Shown: positions 46,962 to 55,341, counted from the first letter of the stretch. The stretch is 58,931 nucleotides of DNA from Acidobacteriota bacterium (GCA_029557535.1 JAKQII010000378.1:1-58931); one strand, 5' to 3'. Translations and numbers: made by a program. The notes: a model not told the origin generated them from the letters alone.

Positions 46962-47363
46962 TCAGCGAATCCGGAAGCTGATTCTATAACTGGAAGAACG
47001 ACCATTCTGGCGATCGCCCTTTTCCATATAAACGCGAACGACGTAGGTCCCGTCGTTCGGCAATTCGCCGCTCCAGTTCGTCGATTGACGGGCGTCATCC
47101 GAGATCGCGACTTCGCTGCCAAGCGGCAATATGTTGAACAGTGCTGGCGCGCCGCTCCTTTTCGTCAGCACGACGGTCAAGAACTGGCCGCCCGACGCCT
47201 TCAGCACGTAGTCGACATAACGTTCTCCGCGAATCGAGCCGCTCACTGTCGCGCTGCTTGCGCCGCGAGCGAAACGCACGTTCACTTTTGATTGTGCCGA
47301 AGCTTCGATCGCACCGATCGCGAAAACGAATGCCAAGGCTATTACAAATGAAATCTTTTTCAT
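46962..47363 (-). CDS. Small exported protein resembling g-type lysozyme inhibitor (PliG)
   Basis: A 133-residue exported protein. The signal peptide is clear (KKISFVIALAFVFAIGAIEASAQ). The mature part is a beta-sandwich-type sequence with FARGASSATVSGSIRGERY, then DYVLKASGGQFLTVVL, FNILPLGSEVAI and a GTYVVRVYMEK strand near the end. This layout resembles PliG-type inhibitors of goose-type lysozyme and, more loosely, PPC domains. The neighbour 44 bp upstream in transcription order resembles another lysozyme inhibitor, which supports the call. TGGAG ribosome site precedes the start. The exact family needs a profile search. Confidence 0.55.
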   Translation of the reverse strand: MKKISFVIALAFVFAIGAIEASAQSKVNVRFARGASSATVSGSIRGERYVDYVLKASGGQFLTVVLTKRSGAPALFNILPLGSEVAISDDARQSTNWSGELPNDGTYVVRVYMEKGDRQNGRSSSYRISFRIR

Positions 47364-47407
47364 GTAGTGGACTCCAAAATCTAGTTCTTTTTTTGATCGG
47401 ACCAGAT

Positions 47408-48088
47408 CTAGTATTGGTCAGATCTGAAGACATAAAACTGCCAGGACGCTTCACCCGGCTTGATCTTGTATTGAACGATCCGTGTTTTTCCCGTCTTTTT
47501 CGCGTCGGCGCCGGTACCCTCGAAAATCGGGAAGCGGCGCGAAAGGACGTTCTCGACGACCGCGAACTCGTCCTCGCCGTTATAGCCGGCGTATTCCTTG
47601 CTCTTCACGTCCGGATCGGCGAGCGCGAACTGGCTCATTGATTTCTTCGCGTTGGCCGCGAATCCGTAAACCGTCGAGCGTTTCAGCCCGGACCGTTCGC
47701 GAACGAAGACGTAAATTTCCGGCGATTGGTCGATGTTGAGGTCGCCGACCTCAGCCCCGTAAACGTCGCCGCCAACCGATTGAGTGAACGGTTCGTTCGA
47801 TTCCTTCAATCCCGACGGCGTGACGGTGAACTTGTTACCGGCCGCGGAATTCGGGGATTCGACGACGAACTTCACCCCGTGAAGTTCAACCGTGGCAGCA
47901 AATGCCTTTGACTCCTTGGGGTCGGTAGTGGCGCCTGTTTCGTTCATTTTCGGCGTGTCTTCCGATCGAGACGGGCCGGTGTTGGACTTGACCTCGGCGT
48001 TCGGTGCCGAGTTTGACTGTAAACCGCCGCAAGCCGACGCCGATGCAATTGCCGCGATCGCTAAACTCGCAATTATGGATCTGCTCAT
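47408..48088 (-). CDS. Lipoprotein with PliI-like lysozyme-inhibitor domain
   Basis: About 226 residues from the ATG at 48088 (GAGGAAAG just upstream; the ATG at 48100 is less likely). The signal ends in SASACGG, a lipobox. After a linker of about 60 residues a domain of about 150 residues begins (AATVELHGVKFVVESPN). It contains YGAEVGDLNIDQSPEIYVFV, then GYNGEDEFAVVENVLSRRFPIF and the ending TRIVQYKIKPGEASWQF, which I recognise as the pattern of PliI, the periplasmic inhibitor of invertebrate-type lysozyme. It would protect the wall from lysozyme-like attack. It lies 44 bp before the PliG-like gene, presumably in one operon. Confidence 0.75.
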   Translation of the reverse strand: MSRSIIASLAIAAIASASACGGLQSNSAPNAEVKSNTGPSRSEDTPKMNETGATTDPKESKAFAATVELHGVKFVVESPNSAAGNKFTVTPSGLKESNEPFTQSVGGDVYGAEVGDLNIDQSPEIYVFVRERSGLKRSTVYGFAANAKKSMSQFALADPDVKSKEYAGYNGEDEFAVVENVLSRRFPIFEGTGADAKKTGKTRIVQYKIKPGEASWQFYVFRSDQY

Positions 48089-48187
48089 CTTTCCTCGCAT
48101 TCTCAGACTGTTCCGGCCCGCAGGACGCGTTCCGCCGATTCTCGCCTGGACAGTGAATGCCTCAATGATAGTTGACGGTCCGCGCGA

Positions 48188-48224
48188 TAGGAATACGCAG
48201 AACTACGTGTTTTGCGTATTCCTA
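48188..48224. promoter_or_regulatory. Perfect 12-bp inverted repeat in a divergent promoter region
   Basis: TAGGAATACGCA (48188-48199) and TGCGTATTCCTA (48213-48224) flank a 13-nt centre. It lies between the PliI-like gene (- strand) and the cystatin-like gene (+ strand). The arms are AT-rich, so an operator for a dimeric regulator is as likely as an RNA hairpin. Confidence 0.55.
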
Positions 48225-48300
48225 GCCGCTTTCGGCATACTTTGTTTGCAGAGCTGAACGGTTGAAAGCGAAAGACTTTCAGTGTTAATCTCAACGCGCC

Positions 48301-48717
48301 ATGAATCTCCAAAATATGTCTCGATCAACCCACGCAACAAATCTGATTCGAAGGACACTTTCGATCGCGATTTTCATCTTCATCCTCGGTGCGGCATCGG
48401 TCTGTTTCGGTCAGATCACCGGCGGATACGGCGCTGCCGACACCAAAGACAAGGATGTCAAAGCGGCCGCCGCCTTCGCCGTCGGCAAGCTCGCGACCGA
48501 CGAGGCCGCGACGATCAAACTGACGAAGATCGGATCGGCGCGGCTGCAGGTCGTTGCCGGGATCAATTACGAGCTTTGCTTCGAAGTAACCGTTAAACGC
48601 GGCGAACGGCGCGCAACGCGCCGGTTTGTCAAAGCCGTCGTCTACCGGAACCTGAAGAACGTCTACAAATTGACGAACTGGACGATTTCGACCGATCCGC
48701 TGTCCTGCGAGGAATGA
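48301..48717 (+). CDS. Exported cystatin-like protein A
   Basis: A 138-residue protein with a Sec signal peptide (LSIAIFIFILGAASVCFGQ). The mature part looks like a single cystatin domain: GGYGAADTKDKDVKAAAAFAVGKL as the helix-forming N-terminal part after an ITGGY start, then LQVVAGINYELCFEV, where QVVAG matches the QxVxG inhibitory loop of cystatins. The typical conserved glycine near the start is present. It would inhibit papain-like cysteine proteases outside or in the periplasm. A second copy lies at 53613-53996. The stop overlaps the start of the carboxypeptidase gene. Confidence 0.75.
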   Translation: MNLQNMSRSTHATNLIRRTLSIAIFIFILGAASVCFGQITGGYGAADTKDKDVKAAAAFAVGKLATDEAATIKLTKIGSARLQVVAGINYELCFEVTVKRGERRATRRFVKAVVYRNLKNVYKLTNWTISTDPLSCEE

Positions 48718-50351
48718 AAATGAAGATCGCCGCCGTTCTGTTTGTCGTCGCCGCAAGTGTGTTCGGGGTCGTGGCGCAGACCTCTGGTTTGCCGCGCACC
48801 CGTGCCGAACTGTCGAATTTTGAGGAAACGAGCCGTTACGACGAGGTAACGGCATTCGTCGCTGAACTGCAACGCAAAAGCCCGTTTCTTCGCGTGGAGA
48901 ATTTCGGTAGGTCGGAAGGCGGCCGCGCACTTCCGATGATGGTTCTTTCGGACCGCGCGATCTCGACCCCGGAAGAGGCGCGCGCACTCGGCCGTCCGAT
49001 CGTTTTCGTGATGGCGAACATCCACGCGGGCGAGGTCGAAGGTAAAGAGGCGTCATTGATCATCGCCCGCCGATTGCTTTTCGGGGATCTCAAGCCGTTG
49101 CTTTCGAAGATCACCGTTTTGATCGCGCCGATTTACAACGCGGACGGCAATGAGAAGATCTCGACCGACAATCGCTGGAACCAGAACGGCCCGATCGGCG
49201 GCGTCGGGGTACGCGAAAACAACCAACGGCTGGATCTGAACCGCGATTATATGAAGCTCGAGTCGTCCGAAGCGCAGTCGCTGATCGGCGTGTTCAATCG
49301 CTGGGATCCGCAGTTGACCGTTGATCTGCACACCACGAACGGCTCATATCACGGTTATCATTTGACGTATTCGCAGCCGCTCAATCCGAACACTGATCAG
49401 GCGATCCTCGATTATCAGCGGAACATGATGATGCCCTCGATCGCGGCATCGCTGCTCAGGAAGTTCAAGTTCCGGAGCTATTACTACGGCAATTTCACCG
49501 GATTCTCGAACACGCCGAAGGAAGGCCAGAAGACGACCTGGGAAGCATTTACTCACCAGCCGCGGATCGGACAGAACTACGGCGGCATCCGCAACCGGTT
49601 CACGATTCTTTCCGAGGCGTACAGTTACCTCTCGTTCAAACGGCGGATCGAGGCCACCGAGAGATTTGTCGAAGAGATCTTGCGGTTTTGCGTTTTGAAC
49701 GCGGCGTCGATCAAGTCGATTCCGAAGGCCGCCGACGTGCGGACGATCGCCGGGTTCTCGGGGAAGGGTTTCGAGTTCGGCGTCGAGTTCAAGATGATCC
49801 CGCTTCCGAAGCCGGTGGAGATACTTGTCGGCGAGGTCGAGAAGATCAAGAATCCGCGTTCCGGCAAGGAAATGACGGCGATGATCGAGGACAAGTACAA
49901 ACCGTTGCGGATGGAAGACTTCGGAATGTTCGAAGCCGTCCGCAAAGTCGCCGCGCCGAAAGCATATCTGATCATTGCCGACAAGTCGGTCAGGGAGAAA
50001 CTGCTTCAGCATGGCATCATCGTCGAAGAACTGTCGGCTGACCTCGAGACGAACGTTGACGGGTTCAAGGTCGAGAGTTTCGAGAAGGCAAAGCGACCGT
50101 TTCAGGGCCACAACGAGATGAAGATCAAGGGAGCGTATTCGACATCGACGCAGAAATTCCCGACCGGAACGCTCTTGGTGAGAACCGCCCAGCCGCTAGG
50201 ACGACTTGTTTTTTACCTTCTCGAACCGACAAGCGATGATGGACTGGTCGCGTGGAATTTCTTCGACTCGGTGATCGGCGTTGGAAAACCGCTCCCGATT
50301 TTCAAATTAATGCGCGATGAGAAACTGCCGAGCCGAATCGTCGACCGCTAG
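48714..50351 (+). CDS. Exported M14-family zinc carboxypeptidase
   Basis: A 545-residue protein. The start overlaps the preceding TGA as ATGA (48714; ATG at 48720 also possible). A signal peptide precedes TSGLPRTR. The M14 zinc-site motif is ANIHAGEVEGKE with His104 and Glu107, and the third ligand may be in DLHTTNGSYHGYHLTYSQ. The C-terminal region after about residue 370 is a separate beta domain. It probably trims peptides in the periplasm or outside. Co-transcription with the cystatin-like gene seems likely. Confidence 0.8.
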   Translation: MKMKIAAVLFVVAASVFGVVAQTSGLPRTRAELSNFEETSRYDEVTAFVAELQRKSPFLRVENFGRSEGGRALPMMVLSDRAISTPEEARALGRPIVFVMANIHAGEVEGKEASLIIARRLLFGDLKPLLSKITVLIAPIYNADGNEKISTDNRWNQNGPIGGVGVRENNQRLDLNRDYMKLESSEAQSLIGVFNRWDPQLTVDLHTTNGSYHGYHLTYSQPLNPNTDQAILDYQRNMMMPSIAASLLRKFKFRSYYYGNFTGFSNTPKEGQKTTWEAFTHQPRIGQNYGGIRNRFTILSEAYSYLSFKRRIEATERFVEEILRFCVLNAASIKSIPKAADVRTIAGFSGKGFEFGVEFKMIPLPKPVEILVGEVEKIKNPRSGKEMTAMIEDKYKPLRMEDFGMFEAVRKVAAPKAYLIIADKSVREKLLQHGIIVEELSADLETNVDGFKVESFEKAKRPFQGHNEMKIKGAYSTSTQKFPTGTLLVRTAQPLGRLVFYLLEPTSDDGLVAWNFFDSVIGVGKPLPIFKLMRDEKLPSRIVDR

Positions 50352-50367
50352 GACGATCAATGTGTTT

Positions 50368-50392
50368 CGGGCTCCGGAGATCCCGGAGCCCG
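50368..50392. terminator. Hairpin between convergent genes
   Basis: Perfect 9-bp stem CGGGCTCCG / CGGAGCCCG with a 7-nt loop, lying between the M14 peptidase and the BNR-repeat gene. No long T tract follows, so its strength as a terminator is uncertain; it could serve both strands. Confidence 0.6.
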
Positions 50393-50397
50393 CCAAC

Positions 50398-53300
50398 TTA
50401 TTTCACCAACTTGGCCTTTATTAACTTCCATTCGGAAATCGCACGTTCAAGTCCGGATTGAAGTTCCGTCATCCCTTTGACCGCCTGCGACGTCGGCTCC
50501 GCGTCGGCGTCCTGTAGCACGTCGAGCAACGAGCCGAACGCGCCGTTCAAACGGCTAACCGGGAAGCTCGTCGGGTCTGAAGGCGACGTCGACCGCCCGC
50601 CTCCGAAGAGCGATGCGACCTCTTTTTCGAGCCCCTTCGTCTTAATCTTGTCCGCCAACGACTTTGCCTCTTCCATCATTGACCTTGTCGCCAGGATCGC
50701 GTTGTACGCTTGCATCGAAAGGTCGAACTGCCGTTGAAGCTCTGCTGACGAAACCGTGACTCGCGGATCCATCCTTACTTTCAGGGTTTGGGTGTACGAC
50801 TTACCGTCGACCGTGAGTTTCACCGTATATGTTCCGGGCATAACGAACGGTCCCTCCGGAACGAAGGGCGTGTCGCGAACGATCGCCGAGATCGGCAGGT
50901 CGTACGAATCAGCGGGCGGATTCGGGTACTGAAGATTCCAGACAAACCGTTGCATACCCGCCTCATTCTTCAGTATTTGCGGCGGACGCAACCAGTATGT
51001 CGGAAACCTGAGCTTGTTCTCATCGTACGGAAGAGGCTTGTCGTCGCTCGAGAACTTGCGAACGAGATTGCCTGCCGGATTGACGATCTCGAGCGTGACC
51101 GGCGAAGAAGCCTTCGACCGCAAATAGTAATTGATGATCGCTCCGTCCGGCGGATTCTGACCCGCCGGTTCTTCGGGAGGAAACGGCGTGTCCGTATGAA
51201 CGCTCCGGCGAACCCGCGTCGCGAGTTGCGGAGCAAAGAGTAGCGCTCCGGTTGACCTGGTCTGGGCCGTGATCTGCCGCAGCGGCGTGATGTCGTCAAG
51301 GATCCAGAACGACCGCCCGTGCGTTCCGACGACGACGTCGTCGTCCTTGATCACGAGGTCGCGGATGGATGTCGCCGGCATGTTAAGCCGCAACGGCTGC
51401 CAGTTGTCGCCGTCGTCGATCGAGAAGTACACGGCCAGCTCGGTTCCGCAGTAGAGAAGACCCTTCCGTACCGGATCTTCCCGGACCGCATTGACGATGC
51501 CGCCGTCGGGAATGCCGTTCGTGATCTCCTTCCAGGTCTTTCCGCCGTCATGCGTTCGCAGGATATGCGGGCGAAGGTCGTCAAGTCGGAACGTGTTGAT
51601 CGCGGCATACGCGGTGTTCGCGTCAAATCTGCCGGCGTCGATCAGCGAGACTTTCGCCCACGACTTGAGTTGGGGCGGCGTGACGTTCGTCCATTTCTTC
51701 CCGCCGTCGCGCGTCACGTGAATCAGTCCGTCGTCGGTTCCGGCCCAGATTGTGTTGATGTCCTTGTACGACGGCCCTACGGTGTAGATCACGCCTCGAC
51801 GAGCCATCGTCTCCATTTCAGGCAACTTGTAAACACCGACATTTTCAGGTACGTCCCATTTCTCGCGGGAGAGATCCGGGCTGATGATTTCCCAATCCTT
51901 GCCGCCGTTCAACGTCTTGAAGAGGACATTTCCCGCAAGATAGAGCGTTTTGTTGTCGACCGGCGAGAAAAGGATCGGCGCCGTACGCAGGAATCGGTAT
52001 TTGCCTGTCCGAATCGCCTCCGGAGCGATGTTCTGGACTTGCCCGGTGCGCTTGTCGAAGCGCGTCGCTTTGCCGCCGTAGATGATGTTTGGATCGAGCG
52101 GATCCGGCGCAACGTATCCGTATTCTTCGACGCCGACGGTGCGCCAGTCACGGGCAATGATCGCTCCGGTGTCGCCCCGCGAAGCGACTCCGGCCGAACC
52201 CGATTCCTGCTGTCCGCCGTAAACCCAGTAAGGCCATTGATTGTCGGTGCTGACGTGATAGAACTGCGCGGTCGGCTGGTTGTACCAACTCGACCATGTC
52301 TCGCCGCCGTTGACGGTGATCGTTGCGCCCTGGTCGGTCGCGAAGAGCATGACATCCGGTTGGTCGGGATTGATCCAGATTCGGTGATAGTCATCGCCCC
52401 CGGGCGCGCCCTTGAATCCTTTGAACGTTTTGCCGCCGTCGGTCGATTTGTATGACGCGACGTTGCCGACAAAGATCGTATTCGCGTCTTTCGGATGGAC
52501 CTTCAATTCGGCGAAATCGCTGCCGCGGCCCCAAAGTCGCGGATCGGCGTTGACGCGCGTCCAGGTCTCACCGGCGTCGGCCGAGGCGTAAATTCCGGCA
52601 AACTGCGGGTTCGCATCGACGGTCGCGTAGATGCGATTCGGATCGCTTCGCGAGATCGCGAACCCGATGCGCCCCAGCCCCTGATCGAAAGTCGGCAGGC
52701 CTTTCGTGAGCGGTTTCCACGTGTTGCCGCCGTCGGACGATTTGAACAAACCGCTTCCAGGGCCTTGCCACGCACCGTTCTCCCACGGACCCTGACGGCC
52801 CGCCCAGAGATCGGCGTAGATCGTATTCGGATCATTCGGCGCGAATTCAACCTGCATCGCTCCGGTGTCAACGTCTTTGTAGAGAACGCGCTGGAAGGTC
52901 GCGCCGCCGTCTGTCGAGCGATAAATTCCGCGCTCCTCATTCGGGCCGTACGGATGTCCGAGAACGGCGACGAACAGTCGGTTCTCGTTATTCGGGTCGA
53001 CCGCGATCGAGGCGATCTGCTGGCCTTCGCGCAATCCGAGGTGCGTCCAGCTCTTTCCGCCGTCGGTCGATCTGTACATTCCGTCGCCGGTTGAAAGATC
53101 GGGCCGCTGCAGTCCCTCGCCGCTTCCGACGTAGATCACGTTCGGATTCGACGGCGCGATCGCCAGATCGCCGATAGAACCAGTTGGCTGTTCGTCGAAG
53201 ATCGGTCGCCAGGTCCGCCCGGCGTCGGTCGTTTTCCAAACTCCGCCGTTATTGACGCCAATATAGAAGACGTTGGGCTGCGACGGGATACCGGCTGCTC

Positions 53301-53439
53301 CGACGGTCCGTCCGGCACGGAACGGCCCGATCATGCGCCATTGCATGCTTTGATAAAGTGTTGGATCGACGCTTTGGGCGGATGCGAACACGACGACTGA
53401 AACGATCAAAAGAACGATTGCGGAAAGTCTCCGAAACAT
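50398..53439 (-). CDS. Large exported BNR/sortilin-like repeat protein
   Basis: About 1,013 residues from the ATG at 53439, which has AAAGGAG upstream; the ATG at 53466 is less likely. A Sec signal peptide ends near VVVFASAQS. Residues about 30-700 hold many BNR/Asp-box motifs (STDGGKSW, TTDAGRTW, SSDGGNTW) forming beta-propeller blades, like the VPS10/sortilin or HCF136-type family often annotated as glycosyl hydrolase. The last 280 residues include a beta domain (GTYTVKLTVDGKSYTQTLKV) and a helical end. Such proteins are abundant in Acidobacteriota and lack proven enzymatic activity. It is transcribed away from the cystatin-like gene B. Confidence 0.8.
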   Translation of the reverse strand: MFRRLSAIVLLIVSVVVFASAQSVDPTLYQSMQWRMIGPFRAGRTVGAAGIPSQPNVFYIGVNNGGVWKTTDAGRTWRPIFDEQPTGSIGDLAIAPSNPNVIYVGSGEGLQRPDLSTGDGMYRSTDGGKSWTHLGLREGQQIASIAVDPNNENRLFVAVLGHPYGPNEERGIYRSTDGGATFQRVLYKDVDTGAMQVEFAPNDPNTIYADLWAGRQGPWENGAWQGPGSGLFKSSDGGNTWKPLTKGLPTFDQGLGRIGFAISRSDPNRIYATVDANPQFAGIYASADAGETWTRVNADPRLWGRGSDFAELKVHPKDANTIFVGNVASYKSTDGGKTFKGFKGAPGGDDYHRIWINPDQPDVMLFATDQGATITVNGGETWSSWYNQPTAQFYHVSTDNQWPYWVYGGQQESGSAGVASRGDTGAIIARDWRTVGVEEYGYVAPDPLDPNIIYGGKATRFDKRTGQVQNIAPEAIRTGKYRFLRTAPILFSPVDNKTLYLAGNVLFKTLNGGKDWEIISPDLSREKWDVPENVGVYKLPEMETMARRGVIYTVGPSYKDINTIWAGTDDGLIHVTRDGGKKWTNVTPPQLKSWAKVSLIDAGRFDANTAYAAINTFRLDDLRPHILRTHDGGKTWKEITNGIPDGGIVNAVREDPVRKGLLYCGTELAVYFSIDDGDNWQPLRLNMPATSIRDLVIKDDDVVVGTHGRSFWILDDITPLRQITAQTRSTGALLFAPQLATRVRRSVHTDTPFPPEEPAGQNPPDGAIINYYLRSKASSPVTLEIVNPAGNLVRKFSSDDKPLPYDENKLRFPTYWLRPPQILKNEAGMQRFVWNLQYPNPPADSYDLPISAIVRDTPFVPEGPFVMPGTYTVKLTVDGKSYTQTLKVRMDPRVTVSSAELQRQFDLSMQAYNAILATRSMMEEAKSLADKIKTKGLEKEVASLFGGGRSTSPSDPTSFPVSRLNGAFGSLLDVLQDADAEPTSQAVKGMTELQSGLERAISEWKLIKAKLVK

Positions 53440-53612
53440 GGCTGGAACTCCTTTTGCGGGAAACAATTAGAACGAATCCAAAGAATTGACGTTTGCGATT
53501 GCGAAAACGCTATGCCGCGATTATATTTGGGTTTCGTCCGGCGGACAAATCCTTATCGATTCGTCGACGGCACAAATAGTTTTCCAGTTCAATCGATGCA
53601 AAAAGGCGTTAG

Positions 53613-53996
53613 ATGAAGTCCACTTTTCGATTTGTTTTCCTGACGGTCGCGATGATCGTCGCGTTGGGGGCGGTCTCGGTTTGCAATGCGCAGGACGACG
53701 ACGATGAGGCCGGCGGCTATGTCACGGCGAGAGTCAACGACGCCAACGTTGTCGCGGCGGCCAATTTCGCGGTTCGTGAACGCGGACGAACAAGCGGGAC
53801 GGCCGTCCGTTTGGTCCGGATCAATTCGGCGAAACAACAGGTTGTCGCCGGAATGAACTACGAACTCTGCATGCAGGTCGGAGTGAAGTCCGGACAGAAT
53901 CAGGAATCGGTCTATTTCGTGACGGCGGTCGTGTATCAGGATCTGAAAAAGGTCTTTTCGCTGACGTCGTGGGCCAGAGAGAACTGCGACGATTGA
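53613..53996 (+). CDS. Exported cystatin-like protein B
   Basis: A 127-residue protein with a Sec signal peptide (FVFLTVAMIVALGAVSVCNAQ). After an Asp/Glu stretch the mature sequence follows cystatin-like protein A: GGYVTARVNDANVVAAANFAV, then KQQVVAGMNYELCMQV with a QQVVAG loop, and the YFVTAVVYQDLKKVFSLTSW end. The paralogues keep a Cys in the NYELC motif and one near the C terminus, suggesting a disulfide. It stands alone between the BNR-repeat gene and rplU, with a presumed promoter in the 146-bp gap upstream. Confidence 0.75.
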   Translation: MKSTFRFVFLTVAMIVALGAVSVCNAQDDDDEAGGYVTARVNDANVVAAANFAVRERGRTSGTAVRLVRINSAKQQVVAGMNYELCMQVGVKSGQNQESVYFVTAVVYQDLKKVFSLTSWARENCDD

Positions 53997-54035
53997 ACAT
54001 AATTGCGTCGGTTTCTTCGATTTTGACTTTTTCGT

Positions 54036-54064
54036 TTGACCGACCCCTTCGGTTTCAATATAAT
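54036..54064 (+). promoter_or_regulatory. Sigma-70 promoter of rplU-rpmA
   Basis: TTGACC (54036-54041) and a consensus TATAAT (54059-54064) with a 17-nt spacer. It is the best promoter in the window and lies 57 nt before the rplU start. Confidence 0.9.
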
Positions 54065-54079
54065 TTTAACTTTTCGACT

Positions 54080-54094
54080 GGCGGAACATCCGCC
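54080..54094 (+). promoter_or_regulatory. Hairpin in the rplU leader
   Basis: GGCGGA-ACA-TCCGCC is a perfect 6-bp stem close to the predicted mRNA start and 15 nt or so before the GAAGGAG ribosome site. Ribosomal-protein leaders often carry autogenous control elements; this one is inferred from position alone. Confidence 0.4.
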
Positions 54095-54121
54095 GCTTAG
54101 GCCGAAGGAGATTGAGAAACA

Positions 54122-54415
54122 ATGAGTTACGCAATTATCAGAACTGGCGGAAAGCAGTTTCCCGTGACGACCGGACAAACGCTCCGCGTTCCGACGATCG
54201 ATGCCGAGGCCGGAAAAAAGGTCGAGCTTGAAGCGCTCCTCGTCGGCGAAGGCAAGGATGCCGTGATCGGCAGCGGCGCGACGGTCAAGGCGACCGTGGT
54301 CAGCCACGGCCGCGGCGAAAAGGTGATCGTTTTCAAGAAGAAGCGCCGCAAGCAGTACAAGCGCAAACAAGGTCACCGTCAGGGTTACACGGAGATCACG
54401 ATCGAGAAGTTCTAA
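54122..54415 (+). CDS. rplU: 50S ribosomal protein L21
   Basis: A 97-residue L21 with the normal start (YAIIRTGGKQFPV), the VLIVG-type EALLVGEGKDAVIGSG region, VVSHGRGEKVIVFKKKRRKQY and the GHRQGYTEITIE end. It binds 23S rRNA in the large subunit. It is followed by rpmA, the usual order, with a heptad hairpin between them. Confidence 0.97.
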   Translation: MSYAIIRTGGKQFPVTTGQTLRVPTIDAEAGKKVELEALLVGEGKDAVIGSGATVKATVVSHGRGEKVIVFKKKRRKQYKRKQGHRQGYTEITIEKF

Positions 54416-54423
54416 GGAGGGCG

Positions 54424-54497
54424 GCGATTTGCGATTTGCGAATTGCGATTTGCGATTGAAAGCGAATCCGAATTCCGAAATCCCAAATCCCAAATGG
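54424..54497 (+). repeat. Heptad-unit intergenic hairpin (copy 4, rplU-rpmA)
   Basis: Left arm (54424-54458) is four or five GATTTGC/GAATTGC units; right arm (54463-54497) has CCAAATC and GAAATCC units. It ends 4 nt before the rpmA ATG. Only partial complementarity exists between the arms, as if they have diverged. Confidence 0.7.
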
Positions 54498-54501
54498 AAT
54501 T

Positions 54502-54786
54502 ATGGCTCATAAGAAAGGTGTAGGATCATCACGCAACGGCCGCGATTCAGCGGCACAAAGATTGGGACTGAAGAAATTCGGCGGTGAGCATGTGCTGGGC
54601 GGCAACATTCTGGCCCGTCAGCGCGGAACGAAATGGAAGCCGGGCAAAAATGTCGGACGCGGTAAGGACGACACGCTGTTCTCGCTGATCGAAGGATTCG
54701 TGAAGTTTGAGGACAAAGGCCGCAAGGGCAAGTTCATCAGCGTCTACGCTGAAGGTGCGCAGGAGTTGGCTCCGAAGGCGGCCTAG
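54502..54786 (+). CDS. rpmA: 50S ribosomal protein L27
   Basis: A 94-residue L27: [21 protein letters not shown] at the start, then [20 protein letters not shown] and [15 protein letters not shown]. The N terminus reaches the peptidyl-transferase centre. There is no Shine-Dalgarno; the heptad hairpin lies at that place. A terminator follows. Confidence 0.97.
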   Translation: MAHKKGVGSSRNGRDSAAQRLGLKKFGGEHVLGGNILARQRGTKWKPGKNVGRGKDDTLFSLIEGFVKFEDKGRKGKFISVYAEGAQELAPKAA

Positions 54787-54802
54787 TTCATTTCCATAGT
54801 TT

Positions 54803-54843
54803 TAAGACGGCACAGTGTCAATCGCACTGCGCCGTCTTTTTTC
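54803..54843 (+). terminator. Rho-independent terminator of rplU-rpmA
   Basis: AAGACGGCACAGTG pairs with CACTGCGCCGTCTT across a short loop, followed by a run of T. It lies 17 bp after the rpmA stop. Confidence 0.88.
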
Positions 54844-54875
54844 GTCCGAGCTCAAAATCTCCGGCCCGAAGTCCC

Positions 54876-55124
54876 TTACCAATTCCACGGAAACCATCCG
54901 CTCGCCGGCGGCGTGCAGACATGGCCGGCGACGGCTTCGGAATAGCCGCGAGCCATCTGCGTCCAGATCTGGAATTCGCCTGAAGTCACGGAGTGCCTCA
55001 CGGCGTGGTTCGACGCCTTCTGCGCGAGCGATTTGACGGCAAAGCAATCAGCTGATCGGCGGTTGAGGTTCGGCAAAACCACCGCGATCTGGCGGAAAAC
55101 TGAACTTGAAGTAGCGGAAAACAT
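54876..55124 (-). CDS. Possible small ORF of unknown function
   Basis: An 82-residue reading from the ATG at 55124. Third codon positions are mostly C or G, as in nearby genes, and the ending GHVCTPPASGWFPWNW is not low complexity. It has no recognised family and no clear ribosome site. It lies in the gap between the rpmA terminator and the structured RNA gene. It may be a real small gene, a gene remnant or chance; evidence is thin. The rest of the stretch 54844-55240 shows no other coding signal. Confidence 0.3.
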   Translation of the reverse strand: MFSATSSSVFRQIAVVLPNLNRRSADCFAVKSLAQKASNHAVRHSVTSGEFQIWTQMARGYSEAVAGHVCTPPASGWFPWNW

Positions 55125-55171
55125 ACCCAAACTTTCGACTTTGAACTTTTTTTTCGAAACGCGGCATCGCG

Positions 55172-55289
55172 ATTTCCACAGGTGACATGGGAGCCGGCCA
55201 CCGATTACAAAAGCGTTAAATTAAGTGATGATGGCCGTTGCGATGTTTTCCACAGAATTATCCACAGGCCTGCGGAAATCTTATCCACA
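55172..55289 (+). promoter_or_regulatory. DnaA-box-like array upstream of structured RNA copy A
   Basis: Three 9-mers close to the DnaA consensus TTATCCACA: TTTTCCACA (55246-55254), TTATCCACA (55258-55266) and TTATCCACA (55281-55289). A weaker ATTTCCACA lies at 55172-55180. The last perfect box ends 52 nt before the -35 hexamer. The spacing is repeated exactly in copy B. Confidence 0.75.
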
Positions 55290-55341
55290 GACCATGAAAA
55301 ATATTCTCGATTTATGGTGCAAAACCTAAAGTATTTTCTAC

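Noticed and set aside
55172-55289. Chromosomal replication origin
   Set aside because: There are only three or four boxes, the same array occurs again 3.5 kb away in front of the same RNA promoter, and no dnaA/dnaN genes are near. Regulation of the RNA is a simpler reading, though an origin-related role is not excluded.
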